From Histoplasma ohiense (lineage: Eukaryota; Ascomycota; Eurotiomycetes; Onygenales; Ajellomycetaceae), in contig JAEVHH010000002.1 in NCBI GenBank assembly GCA_017607445.1, positions 248,001 through 312,000 on the forward strand: 64,000 bases of DNA, given 5' to 3'. The notes beneath the pieces were generated by a model. The model was not told the DNA's origin, searched no databases, and saw only the letters and a list, made by a program, of their open reading frames with translations. Shown here one piece after another: positions 35,210-45,119 of the stretch. The position numbers were made by a program, and so were the translations under genes. Positions within the stretch are counted from its first letter, which is position 1. Every line of letters starts with the position of its first letter.

Positions 35210-36780
35210 GTGGTCATGGAGCTCTCAACACCCTTCTGTCCACTCAAGAACATCAACACAGTCTACATCAGATCACTGAAGCTGAAGTCACTGATCAATT
35301 TTGTTACTGAAAAGACTGGCAAAAGACAGAGAAAGACTGTTACAATGTCTTCTCCAGTTCTCAAAGAAGTCAGTGACAGCATCTCCACAGTCATCTCTCA
35401 GCTATAGAAGCAGTTTGAGAAGACTCAACAGCAACAGAATCTGCAGCAGAAGACTCTCATCAGATTGACAAAGATTCTGAACAGCTGAGTTGAGAAGAAG
35501 AAACAGTCAGTCAGTCAGAACTTTATTCAAATCTTCTATAAAAGATTCATTGCATATATAACAGCAGATCTGAGTGCAGTATCAACTCTGAGAAAGAGTG
35601 CTGTTCTGAATACTCATTCACAGTCAAATTCAGCAAAGACAACTGTGAGAGAGCTGACTATCTGAGTGGATATTATATAGAAGAGAAAAAATTCTGTTTT
35701 TTCTGAAGCTATCTCTGTCAAAACTGCAGCTTTCTCAGCTGACAGAGCTAGTGAAGCCAGTCTGCAGCTCAAGAACATCAGTCAGTCAAAAAGCTTTATA
35801 GAGAGCACAAAACAGCAGAAGAACTTATGAATTCTCATCATTTTTCAATCAGAGAAACAGATAACTCAGCTGCAGTCATATACTGTGTAGCAGATGATCA
35901 TTGCAAACATTCAGAGAATGAAAAATATGATTAATGTGTCAAAGATGAAGCTCATCAGAACAGATTGAGCAATTATATTAAGCAACAGAGATATACACAA
36001 TGCTCTGATCACTGAGAAGACAGTGACTACTCTCTGTGAAGTTTTTGACATCACAGAGATCCAGCTATCAGAGCAGTGATACAATTATACTGTCTCAGAA
36101 GTTCTGAAATTTATTCAGAACTAAGAAGAAGCAAGAATCCCCACAGATAAAATGATTGAGAAAGAGATTCTGACTCAGACAAAGATAAAATCAGTGAACT
36201 GTCAACTCTTGTGATATGAAGTGAATCTCAAGACAGAGAAGATTATATAGATTGTTTTCTTCCTCATCTCAGTGAAAGACTTCTCACTCTTCAATGTCAG
36301 TGAGAGGATCAGACTCATTGAGAAAAGATCACTGACAGTGAAATATAACTCAGAATATCAGAGATACTGCCACTCATTAAAGTATGTGTGACTGATGAGA
36401 TGCTTCAACTGCAGCAAGCTCACAAACCAGCATAAGAGATCAACAAATGTGAAGTGTAAGAGAGCATCACAGTGTGTCAACTGCTGTCAACTCTACTCAG
36501 CTGAGCATTAGCACTGCTCTGCCACACTCAGATGTGTGAATGACATTCTCAGATGTCTAACTCAAAAAAAGCTAGCAGCTGTTCACTGTCTTAACAACAG
36601 ATGCCACAGAGATGCTCAGAAGCAGCAATCATCATCAACACAGTCAGCATCAATAATCACAGTGATGATATCTACATCATCCACTCAATCAACTCAGTCA
36701 ACACAGCTCATCAGACTAGCATCTCACAAGTGGATGACTACTCAGAGCTTCATCAGTGAAGAGGACATTATCTGACAGAT
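35210..36780 (+). pseudogene. E ORF1 (gag-like, zinc knuckles)
   Basis: The probable start is the ATG at 35210, in a 5' UTR of about 150 bp. The first half is Gln/Lys-rich and predicted helical (KQFEKTQQQQNLQQKT). A cysteine cluster near 36395-36555 reads CFNCSKLTNQHKRST, CVNCCQLYSAEHWHC and RCVNDILRC, like the tandem CCHC knuckles of LINE ORF1 proteins. Thr/Ser-rich sequence follows. It contains many TGA codons. This protein would bind element RNA. Confidence 0.75.
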
Positions 36781-36899
36781 GACTCATATCAGACAATGCT
36801 CAGCTCACACAATAGAGCAGCAGTATAGTCAAGCAGTCAAAAAGCAGTCTAGTCTCAGCATGCAGACAACAGATCTGAAATTCTTCAATCTCATTTCAC

Positions 36900-39800
36900 A
36901 GATGAACTTTGACAGCAGCTCATCAAATGACTTCTTATACTAGAACATCAACATCAGCAACACAGCTGATGCTGCAGAAACAATCAGCAGAAAAATCACT
37001 TTCTGCAGATCTTTTGAGCAAATACAATCAGAGTAGTCTTCTGTCATACAGCAGCTCTACAGCTTGCTTTCAAGCAGAACTGTGAAGTGATCTGTATACA
37101 GAAGTCTTACACACACTCTGATATTAAAACTTCTAATCACTTAGTATATAAATGTTTTGCATCTATAGACTGCTGAGATGATACTAATCTGAAGCAGTAA
37201 GAGAAGAAGAGACTCTGAGTCATGATATATATATACAAAAGTTCAAAGATAAAAGCACAGCAACACTGATCTATACAAAACAGAGATCTGCTATGAATCA
37301 GTGTCAATGACTACCACATTCTCAATGTGTACAGACAGTCTGAGACAGACACAGTCATGAACTATCTGATCAATTTGAGTTCATCAGCTCACTGTCTAGT
37401 GAGTGGAGATTTCAATGTATAATATGATATCTTTGAATCAGAGGCAGTGAATCTGCACTGAGAAGAGAAGCTTGTTCAGTGAGTCAGTGAACACAGAATG
37501 AACTTTGTAAAAGAGGTAGATATTTTAATTCATACAGTAGATTATGTAATTGATTTCATCTTCTTCAATGTAATCTTTACTTTCATTTCAGTGTGTCAAG
37601 ATTTACACTGCAGCTCAGATCATCAGTCTATAATTACTATACTATCAACAACACTTCAGACACAACAGAGCAGAGCTCAGATCAAAATCACAGACTCTCA
37701 GCTGAAGCTCTTTGCAGATCTTATCAGAGATTTTATGATGAATATATTTTATTTAGATAGAGTTGAGAATGCAGTATAGCTTGATGATCTGACTCAACAC
37801 TTCACTCAGAATCTTCTGACTGCAGCTCAGACAGTCAGTAAGTCAGTGTAATAAGAACAGATTACAGCTCTCTGATGAACAGCAGACTGCTGAAGAGTGT
37901 ATTGAGAGCTCATCACTCATCAGACAGAGATCACAAAGCACTGATTCAAGAACACAGTGTGCAAAGTCAAATGTGCATACTGAAGACAGATGATCAATAA
38001 AATCAGAGATGACAGAGATCTGTACTGAATGATAGTATAACACAGACTGAAATTCAATCTCAGAGCACTTTCTCTGATGATTGAGAATCAGATCATAGAA
38101 GAGACAGCTGTCAAAGTCAAAATATTTCAACAAATCATTCTGAAGTAATACAACTCAGTCAATGATCTGAAATACAATTCATTGAATAATAAGCACTGAA
38201 GCAGTATGAGAAATCTGCTCTGAGATCTCTGAGTTGAGATGAAGAAGATAGAGTGCAACATCATTGAAGTATAGAATATCTCTTCAGACACAGATGAAAT
38301 CACAGTGTGACTGCTCAAAATATACTGACAGTATATGTCTCTCTTTATACAGCAGCTATACAACTGCTGTCTTCAACTCTGTCACTTCCCACAAATCTGA
38401 AAGCTGACAGAGATGACAATGATATCTAAAATAGATAAGAGAAATAGAAGCTCAGTTCACTTCTGAAGATTTATTGCTCTTCTCTCAGTAATCTTCAAGA
38501 GGCTGAAACACATTGTTGCAAGACAACTGACATACACAGTATTCATTCATAATGTAGTCAGCTTGCAGTATAAAGAAGTGCTGCTCAGACAATCTGCAAT
38601 AGATCTGATAACTACTTTCACTTATAAGATGAAGACAGTCTTCACACAAAACAAGAAGATATTCATGATTACAATGAATATACAGAGTGTCTTTGATGCT
38701 GTGCTGTATAGACAGCTGCTTCAGTGAATGACACAACAGAGATGACTGCATGAGCTGCTACAACTCATTGACAGCTTTCTCACTGAATGCAGAGCTCAGA
38801 TTCAGCTGAAGAGAATCATCACAGCAGTATATCAGATACAATATGATATATCACAGAGATTTTTTCTGTTATCAATATTGTTTCTTCTGTATCTGACAGA
38901 GCTGCTGTGACAGAATCTGAAACTGTGCTTTGACTATGCAGATGATTTGAATACTTGATAGACTACACACTCACTTAACAGCAATGCTATTCTTCTCAGC
39001 CATGATATACAGAGTATTCTGAGATGAGAGGAGACAAACAAGATGATCTTTGCATCAGAGAAATTTGAGATGATTCATCTTATAAGAAAGCAATACAATA
39101 AAACATCATCAGTAATTGTATCAGAGAATCTGATTATACACTCTGTCACTGTCTCAGCTGAACAGAAGCCAGCACTCTGCTGACTGAATGTATACTTTGA
39201 CAGAAGACTCACTTGAAGATCACACATCTCTGCTCAGATAAAGAAGACAAGAACTGTGACTCAGCACATCTGAAATTTAGAGAAGATTAAAGATGAGTTC
39301 TCAGCAGATACTCTGTAGAAGATAGTCACTATCTGTATAATTTCCTCACTGCTCTATAACACAGAGATCTGATACAGCAGCTGCACACAGTCAGTAAGAC
39401 ACACAGACAGAAGTGAGAAGATCAGCTCTCATCTGAGATAATATATAAGAACAGTTAAAAAGATGCTTACTATAACAGTCAGAGAAATCCTTTCAGTTTT
39501 TCATACAACACTCATTGCAACTCTATATCAGAATGCTGAGCTTTCATCAGCAATGATAGCTCTGAAGAAGATCAAAATGCATTTTGCAACAAGGCTTCAG
39601 ATGATGAATGAGAGACATTCACTGACTTCACAGATAGCTCTCTCAATGATTACATATAAAAGAGAGACTGAAACTCAACAGCATTCAAAAATCAAGATTC
39701 AGAGATTGAAAGTGCTGCTGTCTGCAGTCAATAGATTCACACTTATCATCTCACACTACTCAGAGAGATATGAAACAGATCTCACAGAGAGTGTAGACAA

Positions 39801-40330
39801 AAAAAATACTGCTCAGATATTCAAAAGATGATGAAAAAGTCAATCTTCAACAAATCTATATATTTTCTCAGATGAATCAGAATAGATTCTTGACAACAGC
39901 AGACAGATGAGCTATAGCTTTATAATCTATCAGAGAAATAAAAGACTGATCAGCTTCTCAGCTGCACTGAGTTCTATATCATATATCTTCAATACTGAAG
40001 CAGTTGATGTCTGCTGTGTATTAGAGTGTGCAGTGAAGCTTCTACTCTGTATCACAGATGACAGCATCTGCTCTTGAATCTGACTCTGTCTTGACAATAT
40101 CTCAATTATCTGAGATATACAGAGCAGTGCAGCAGTCTTCTTGAACTGAGTCTACAGCCACTGTCATGAGCTTCTCAGACAATATAATATGAGTCTGAAA
40201 TGAGCCTCTGAGTATATGAAAATAGAGAGCAATGAGAAAGCAGATTATCTGACTAAGCAGACAGTCTCATCTACTGCAGTCTCAGTCTATAGACTTGAGA
40301 TCATATCCACAGTCAGTGAGGTCCACACAG
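36900..40330 (+). pseudogene. E ORF2 (endonuclease, RT, RNase H)
   Basis: The endonuclease region shows SGDFNV (about 37402-37420, the APE GDFN motif) and CSSDHQSIIT (about 37613-37640, the SDH motif). RT runs about 38630-39080, with GIPQGSPLSPILF decayed to DISQRFFLLSILFLLYLTELL, and FDYADDLN (about 38930-38955) keeping both catalytic Asp. RNase H lies about 39850-40300, starting IFSDESE, with NEKADYLTKQ near its end. Frames are broken by TGA and TAG. I read the domain order across stops and cannot give an exact start. Confidence 0.8.
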
Positions 40331-40849
40331 TGATCAAACAGCTCAGTTAAGAGATAGAGTAAAAGTGATGAAGTAGAGTCTGTGAAAAGCTCTCTGACTG
40401 ATATCAGAGCTGAAGATTCAGCAGATCAACTGTAGAATATCAAGTGAAAACCTCTTCAGAGCTCAGTATATTATGATATACTCTTCATCACTGACTTATA
40501 CTTCACTCCTCTCATGGAGACTTCTTCTGATATCACAGATACTTTCAGCATGCAGATGTGAGACTCATCTATATCTATAAATACAACAAAAACTCAGAAC
40601 ATTTGATACTCTGTCAACACTCACAGAGATACTTTTCTCACTGACTCAAGATATCAGTAGCACAGTCATACAACTGAGCAACAGCTGTTGTCTATCTAGA
40701 GTCTCTGATCTCTACAGACTTTGTAGAACTGTTTGACTGCACACAGTTCTATATATAGTACTGCATGAGATAACACAGCTGTTTGAACACACATTATCTG
40801 ACAGCCCCTCACAGCAGTTTCAAGCCTATACAGATGATACAGATAGCAC

Positions 40850-41080
40850 AACATTCAGTACAACTGATTCAATTAGTACAATAGACTCAATCAATGCAAT
40901 CAGTACAAACAGTACAATCAGTTCAATCAGTACAATCAGCTTGATCAGTTCAATTGATACAAACAGTACAATCAGTTCAATCAGTTCAATCAGTATAAAC
41001 AGTACAATTGATACAATCAGTTCAATCAATTCAATCAATTCAATTGATTCAATCAGTTCAACTGATGCAAATGATTAAAT
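40850..41080 (+). repeat. 10-bp minisatellite in E
   Basis: More than 20 imperfect copies of ttcaatcagt / tacaatcagt run head to tail. Because the 10-bp period is not a multiple of three, all three frames give short peptide repeats: QSVQ-type on the plus strand and LIELIVS-type on the minus strand. It lies after RNase H, within the ORF2 tail or the 3' UTR. Confidence 0.9.
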
Positions 41081-41742
41081 CAATATGATTGACTCATCTA
41101 TCTCAACTAGCTGTGGCATAATCAGTACAGTCTGTATGCTGACTCAGTCAATATACTTTCAGCTGTAGATATACACTTTTCTTCTCTCTTCTCACTACTC
41201 TCTCTATCTCTCTTCATTTCTTTTCTCTCACAATCTTCTTCAGTGCTCTCTTCTCTCTCTCTCCTCAGATCTGTGCTGAATCATATAACTGCAAGATGTC
41301 ACAGAGAGCACAGTCTTTTCTTCACTTCTCTTTTTATTTTTCATTTCAGAATACTCATTTTTTCTCTTTTCTTTTATCTATCTCATTTGTTTTTTCTCTG
41401 CTGTTAGAAGCACAGACAGTTCTCAGATCAATTGAGAAAGTTATTTCTCTTCATTCACTATAAAACCTTTCAGACACAGCAGTAGTGATTCCCTCAGAAA
41501 CCACACTATAGTCTCATCATGAATAATCATACATCAGATCAGAAGTGAATACACAGCTCAGTAAAATTCTTTTCAATGAGCTGAGTCTTCTCAAAAGTTG
41601 CCATCTGAATTCTGTTTTCTTTCTCTCTGTGTACATAGAAATCTCTTCAGTATAGCATGTCTCCATGCCCTTTGGAAGGCTTCTGAAACACGGGCGCTGC
41701 CCGTGTTTTCTCCGGGACGTTAAACCAATACAAACAAACAAA
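41081..41742 (+). other. E 3' UTR with terminal hairpin
   Basis: Pyrimidine-rich sequence (tctcttctcac...) leads to a short CpG-bearing end. The inverted repeat aaacacgggc / gcccgtgttt (41686-41695 and 41699-41708, 3-nt loop) is followed by ctccgggacgttaaacc and an A-rich tail. A structured 3' end next to the tail is what the element's RT would recognise on its own RNA; that role is inferred. Confidence 0.7.
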
Positions 41743-41757
41743 TATCCAAACTTCAGA

Positions 41758-42349
41758 GATAAAAATAGTGAAGTTAAGCTTTTAAATCATTCAGTTAAAT
41801 CAAAAAATTCAGTTAGATGACTTGGTGTTTGATTAGATTCTCAGTTAAATTTTAAATCTCATATTCAGATCAAAGTTGCAAGTGCTGAAAGAATCTTAAA
41901 CAGTATTTTAAGACTTTCAAATACTGAAAGAGGCTTGTCTTTTCAAGCAATGAGACAATTATATATTGCTTGTATAACCTCTGTTTCAGACTTTGCAGTT
42001 CAAATATGGTGGAAAAATCAAAAGAGTTTTGTAGAGAGGTTTCAAAAGCTTCAAAATTCAGCTTTAAGAAAAATCTTGGGGGTATTTAAAACCTCTTCAA
42101 TTAAAGCCATGGAGATTGAAGCCTCTCTATCACCACCACAAGTGAGATTTGATAAAATCTGTATGAATTATACTCTCAGAATTATGAAGTTATATTTCAA
42201 TCATTCAATTAGAAAAAGAGTCTCAAGTTCTTTTCCAAGTGAATCAACTGAAGTAGATCTGAATTGAGAGTCTTATCTTGATTGAAATGAAATAAATTCA
42301 TCTGATAATTCAACATCTGTGCAAAGAAAGAAGATATCATCTCAGTTAT
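41758..42349 (+). pseudogene. D RT thumb / connection segment
   Basis: It resumes the D polyprotein after E: LGVWLDSQLNFKSHIQIKVAS (TGA read as W), then ILRLSNTERGLSFQAMRQLYIACITSVSDFAVQIWW at 41905-42020, and QNSALRKILGVFKTSSIKAMEIEASLSPP. This is the typical region between RT and RNase H in Tad1/Jockey-like LINEs. It ends at the B2 insertion. Confidence 0.85.
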
Positions 42350-42562
42350 TGTGACGGGTTAGCATCTGTTAGTAATTATCTTACACAATCAACTCCTCTT
42401 CTGCATCTGCTTGTTTCTGACTGTTGTGACTTTGTGTAATCCTCAATGTTCTTCTGCTCTGTGCTCTGTGCTCATGTAGTTTCTAATGATTCTTCTGTAT
42501 GGCTCTTAATGTTCTTCTGCTCTGTGTTTTGTGCTTGTGTAGTCTCTAATGATTCTTTCATA
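42350..42562 (+). repeat. B2 5' LTR, 3'-truncated
   Basis: The first ~213 bp of the LTR, then a direct jump (gattctttcata / aaggtctgag) into the distal leader, near the point equivalent to 8195 in B0. The deletion removes the LTR's TATA-like region, so this copy lost its own promoter. Confidence 0.85.
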
Positions 42563-42727
42563 AAGGTCTGAGTGTCTACAAACTGTAACACTGTAAATAG
42601 TGTTCACAAAGAAGCTTGATCAAGCTTAGCACTGCAACACTGTGAATAGTGTCTGTGAAAGAATCAAGTGTCTACAAGTATTCCTTTGTCTTTTTATTAT
42701 TATTATTATATATTCTTAGATATCAAA

Positions 42728-43085
42728 ATGAACTACAAACAATTCTACAAACACCTGCCACATCTGAATGCAGTGGATGATAACTTAGATCTATGAAGCA
42801 TCCTCCAACAGCAGATGCTACAGATGACTGAATTGTAACAATGACTTGCTGAGATGAGCACTTTCATATTCATCATTCTCTCTACACCCACACCTCATGA
42901 AAAGCTCTCAAGAGAGAAGCTCTCAATCCTCAACAAATACAAGAGAGATCTAGCACTCTATCTTATATAAAAGTCAAAAGTGAATGCCAAATTGAACATT
43001 GATGAATGAGCAATAGACTTGCTATTCAATCAAGTGTGGTATATCTATAGCAGATTGAATGATGATGTGTTAGCAAAATTCCAAC
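42728..43085 (+). pseudogene. B2 gag, N-terminal part
   Basis: ATG at 42728 (MNYKQFYKHLPHLNAVDDNLDL). It continues with stops to the A2 insertion after DDVLAKFQ and resumes at 50292. Confidence 0.8.
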
Positions 43086-43356
43086 TGTAAGAGGTGGTTG
43101 TAGGTATAATTATGGGAGTAGTGTGAAGTACACATGTAGGATGTTAAGAAGGTAGCAATCTCTATTATTCAAAGCTAATCACTGATCTTCTAATATCTAT
43201 GGATATCAGTGAGCATTATATAGGCGACCTCCACGCGCTACAGCTGTCTATGGTGCTGTGCGCTATGCCCCTCCTCATTAATTCTGGTGTGTTCTGTGTT
43301 CTTCTATTGTCATATAGCTATTTCCTAATATAGATATCTCTGTTGCACCTATTACA
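43086..43356 (-). repeat. A2 3' LTR (left)
   Basis: 271 bp. It abuts the polypurine tract (gaagaagggagataat on the minus strand). The inner end reads ctgttgcacctattaca. It could also supply the promoter of the antisense gene, which starts 600 bp to the right. Confidence 0.93.
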
Positions 43357-43956
43357 ATTATCTCCCTTCTTCAAAGACCTGGTCCTCAGAGCTTCTTACT
43401 GCAATGTGTGAAGTTTGTAACATGTGCTGTGTGGTTAATATTGTATAGAGTTTGCAGAATCGGGCTGAATTAATTGTTGAGATTAATTTCAAAGTGTTGT
43501 TGTTTCAGAAGAACATTTTTCCATCTTCAGTGTCAATGCAGTCCAATCACAATTTAGACACAACTTCTGAACCCCTTTTCTTTGACTTTTACACCAAAAA
43601 TTGCACTCCACCAAAAATCATCACCAACATCACCACTAACAATTTTTTATTAAAAAAGAATACATCAATTTATCAAATAAAGTATGCTGTATCTTCCTAT
43701 GCAATTTTTATTGCGAAATTCGAAGTTTTGGTTGTGTGGTTGCATTTTCCATTTTGGGTTGAGTTTTGTGTTGTTGCAATCCCTTTGACGAACATTGCAA
43801 TATTGGTTCCAATCTCCAACATCTGTTTTTCTTTCTTGTTGCTTTTGCAATATTGATTTCAATCTTCAACATCTGTTTTTCTTTCTTGTTGCTTTTGCTT
43901 TTTGCTTCTCCTCCTCCTTTGAACAAGGTCTTGGTACTGATTAAAGTTATGATAGA
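43357..43956 (+). promoter_or_regulatory. Leader of the A2 antisense gene with a 50-bp tandem duplication
   Basis: It is conserved with A1 12783-13323. A2 has a 50-bp unit (caatattg...gcttttg) duplicated at 43798-43847 and 43848-43897; A1 has only one. The open stretch 43452-43856 is conserved but low-complexity, so I treat the region as 5' UTR or promoter rather than a separate gene. Confidence 0.5.
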
Positions 43957-45017
43957 ATGTCAGAACCAGCTGTTTCCATTGCTGGTTCAGAGTCTATGAA
44001 GGGTGATATGCTGTCTGCCATTGAGAGCATTTGCTTGGATTGTCTGGAGAGGTTGCAGAACCTCTCAGTATACTCTTGCTTTGTGAACAATGAACAGACA
44101 CACTGTCATGTCTGCCATATATCAAATAGAAGTTGTGCTGCTGTAAGTTTTCTTAAACTGAAGTTGTTATGAGTGCTAACAGGTTATAGATGCCTGAGCA
44201 CTTTCACAAAACTGATCAATTTTTGATCAATGAATTTCACAAGATGCTGCTCTCTGATGAAGTTTCAGATGAGAGATTTGCCATGTATCAAACTGCTGTT
44301 GTGAGGTTTGTACTTGATGTACAGATCTACAAGAATGTAGATGAGGTTCTAGAATTCTATATGAACTCTGATGATCTGTTGTCACAGCAGAGTGTGGCAT
44401 TTGATCATAGCAGTGTTTCAGAAAGTGCATTTTCATGTTCTGCTATTACATCAGTGTCATTCTCACTGAGCCAAGATCTTGGTACATTATTTGAGTTGAC
44501 TGATAATGTAGATGAAGATGAGGAAGTGGAGGATTCTATTGAAGTGTTAGAAAGAAACACAGCAGTATATTGCTGTCATTGTATTCAACATTTGACAACA
44601 TCCCCCCACCATCATTGTGAGCCTGCTGAGGGTCAACACAAAAAATGCAAGCACTGCTTGATGACAAAGCACATCTGTGTTCCAGTAAGTTATTATTCAA
44701 AACAAATGTTTTTATGGTATATAATATTAACTTTCTATTAGGTGTCAGTGGATGCTGTTGAATTGACTCAGACAGTTATCAATGCTGCTGAGAATCTAAT
44801 TGTCACTGATGCAGATGCTTTGAACATTGATGTTTTGCAGAACACTGTGACTGCAGTGATTAGATTCTTTGCTGTGAAGATTCAGAAGATTCAACAAAAC
44901 AGTTCTTCTGAGACTTCAGCTGAAACAGTGATTGATGAGGTTCTGATGATTACATTGCTGATCACAGCTCTCAAGTCATTGTTGAAATGTTGTGCTTCAT
45001 CAGTTGAGGAAATCTGA
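43957..45017 (+). CDS. Antisense twin six-cysteine-module gene of family A (three exons, intact)
   Basis: Exon 1 is 43957-44142 (62 codons), intron 1 is 44143-44189 (47 nt, GTAAGT...GCTAAC...TAG), exon 2 is 44190-44684 (165 codons), intron 2 is 44685-44741 (57 nt, GTAAGT...ATTAAC...TTAG), and exon 3 is 44742-45017 (91 codons plus TGA). All junctions are phase 0, giving 318 residues without a stop. Exon 1 ends with C-x2-C-x11-C-x8-C-x2-C-x6-C-x2; exon 2 ends with C-x2-C-x11-C-x9-C-x2-C-x6-C-x2. This is the same module twice, each directly before a GTAAGT donor. Between them is an acidic stretch (DNVDEDEEVEDSIEV); exon 3 is helix-like (TAVIRFFAVKIQKIQQ). It runs opposite to pol, ending ~110 bp from the pol end. 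I do not recognise the family; zinc binding is inferred from the cysteine spacing. Confidence 0.8.
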
Positions 45018-45119
45018 GATAATAAGCAGGTTTGTCTTGATGACAATTTCTCAAATGACACTGGTCAAGCTGAGGCAGATCTGTTTTTTAATCTCTGAAT
45101 AGAATAAGTATATTCAGCA

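Larger units (their letters stand above)
35058..41742 (+). mobile_element. E: near full-length LINE with ORF1 and EN-RT-RH ORF2
   Basis: 6,685 bp, bounded by a 15-bp TSD tatccaaacttcaga (35043-35057 and 41743-41757) within D. It has a 5' UTR, ORF1 with zinc knuckles, ORF2 with endonuclease, RT and RNase H, a minisatellite, and a CpG-bearing 3' end with a hairpin and an A-rich tail (aatacaaacaaacaaa). Every frame is interrupted by stops. It belongs to a different lineage from D, with different RT motifs and tail. Confidence 0.9.

Noticed and set aside
40826..41038. Hydrophobic Leu/Ile/Val repeat protein on the minus strand
   Set aside because: It is the reverse reading of the 10-bp minisatellite in LINE E.
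43708..43926. Lys/Gln-rich minus-strand frame in A2
   Set aside because: Shadow of the antisense gene's leader, created partly by the 50-bp tandem duplication.
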